5,490 bases of DNA from an uncultured Saprospiraceae bacterium (GTDB lineage: Bacteria; Bacteroidota; Bacteroidia; Chitinophagales; Saprospiraceae), in contig CAKZUM010000156.1 in NCBI GenBank assembly GCA_937921525.1, positions 1 to 5,490 of the forward strand, in the 5' to 3' direction. The notes below the pieces were generated by a model that was given only the letters and a program-made list of their open reading frames with translations, was not told the DNA's origin and did not search any database. A program made the position numbers and the translations under genes. Each line of letters opens with the position of its first letter. The first letter of the stretch is position 1. This document shows, in pieces, positions 5,197 through 5,490 of the stretch.

Positions 5197-5341
5197 CTGG
5201 ACATTTTTAGAATAGAGAACAGAGAAGCGAGAACAGAGATAGATTTCGTTTAAAAAACTATGAAATTTCGTCATTTTTTAAACGAGATCTGTCTCTACTC
5301 TCTGCTCTCTATTCTCTGCTCTTTAAAATGTCCAGTAGTGT
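5191..5341. repeat. Heptamer-hairpin unit 2 with 17-bp terminal inverted repeats (MITE-like)
   Basis: This is a second copy of the hairpin design, framed by a perfect inverted repeat ACACTACTGGACATTTT (5191-5207) and its complement (5325-5341). Inside are four heptamers (5211-5238: AATAGAG, AACAGAG, AAGCGAG, AACAGAG), a spacer, then CGTTTAAAAAA (5247-5257) paired perfectly with 5274-5284, and four heptamers on the other strand (5293-5320). The whole 151-bp palindromic structure codes for nothing and resembles a miniature inverted-repeat element. No target duplication is visible at its edges. Confidence 0.75.
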
Positions 5342-5351
5342 GAATTGAGAA

Positions 5352-5371
5352 TGCCTATAAAACGTTGACAA
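5352..5371 (+). repeat. Solo IS3-tip-like sequence
   Basis: TGCCTATAAAACGTTGACAA matches the orfA-side terminal repeat of the IS3 element at 16 of 20 positions without gaps, including GTTGACAA and a 5'-TG tip. No transposase frame follows in the remaining 119 bp. It may be a remnant, or the orfB-side end of a related element continuing past the window, since the complete copy also has about 185 non-coding bases on that side. Confidence 0.4.
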
Positions 5372-5490
5372 TCAAGACTCAATTTTCGCTTTACAAAAAA
5401 GCTTGGAATAAACACTATTTTATAATTAATATTTAGAAGCTGTTTAAAAAGTCGTTTTTAGGTTCTTGTAATACAGATTTGAAATACATT
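5372..5490. other. Gene-free right edge with hairpin-core-like motif
   Basis: No open frame is found on either strand. CTGTTTAAAAAGTC at 5440-5453 nearly repeats the inner arm of hairpin unit 1, which reads CTGTTTAAAAGTC on the - strand (5119-5107). It may be the edge of another repeat or insertion sequence. Confidence 0.3.

Noticed and set aside
5046..5320. CRISPR array
   Set aside because: The repeats are 7-mers in tandem, arranged as inverted arms. There are no regularly spaced unique spacers and no cas gene.
5364..5405. TTGACA promoter at 5366 on the + strand
   Set aside because: There is no matching -10 at proper spacing and no downstream gene in the window. The TTGACA is better explained as part of the IS3-like tip.

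Overview
This AT-rich window looks like an accessory, insertion-sequence-rich stretch of a Bacteroidota chromosome. The genus cannot be fixed from sequence alone. A marine or gliding Saprospira/Aureispira-like lineage is a guess, based on the lectin-OmpA protein, the lack of Shine-Dalgarno sites and the style of the IS3 and IS630 transposases.

Layout from left to right. (1) 1-~1030 is the 3' part of an IS630-family element on the + strand. Its transposase is split over two frames that meet at an A-run, A_AAA_AAG. (2) 1051-1605 (-) is a GNAT N-acetyltransferase. It is divergent, with only 34 bp between start codons, from (3) 1640-2728 (+), a secreted protein with an L-type (legume-like) lectin domain and a C-terminal OmpA-like domain. 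(4) 2737-4284 is a complete 1548-bp IS3-family element. It has 20-bp imperfect terminal inverted repeats, a 3-bp TGA target duplication, orfA and orfB on the - strand joined by an A9 frameshift site, a 24-bp perfect palindrome upstream of orfA and a 20-bp-stem hairpin near its orfB-side end. It inserted 5 bp beyond the lectin stop codon. (5) 4344-5009 (-) is nth, endonuclease III, with one iron-sulfur cysteine missing. (6) 5042-5341, just upstream of nth, holds two large hairpin units. Each arm is four heptamers of consensus ARYAGAG, and the second unit is framed by a perfect 17-bp inverted repeat. (7) 5352-5490 has no gene. It holds a solo sequence resembling the IS3 tips and a motif resembling the hairpin cores.

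The genes form no pathway. nth is a housekeeping base-excision-repair gene. The lectin protein is a candidate surface glycan binder. The GNAT has an unknown substrate. The rest is mobile DNA and non-coding repeats. Without the IS3 copy, the lectin gene and nth would be simple convergent neighbours. The least explained part is the heptamer-hairpin array in the nth upstream region.
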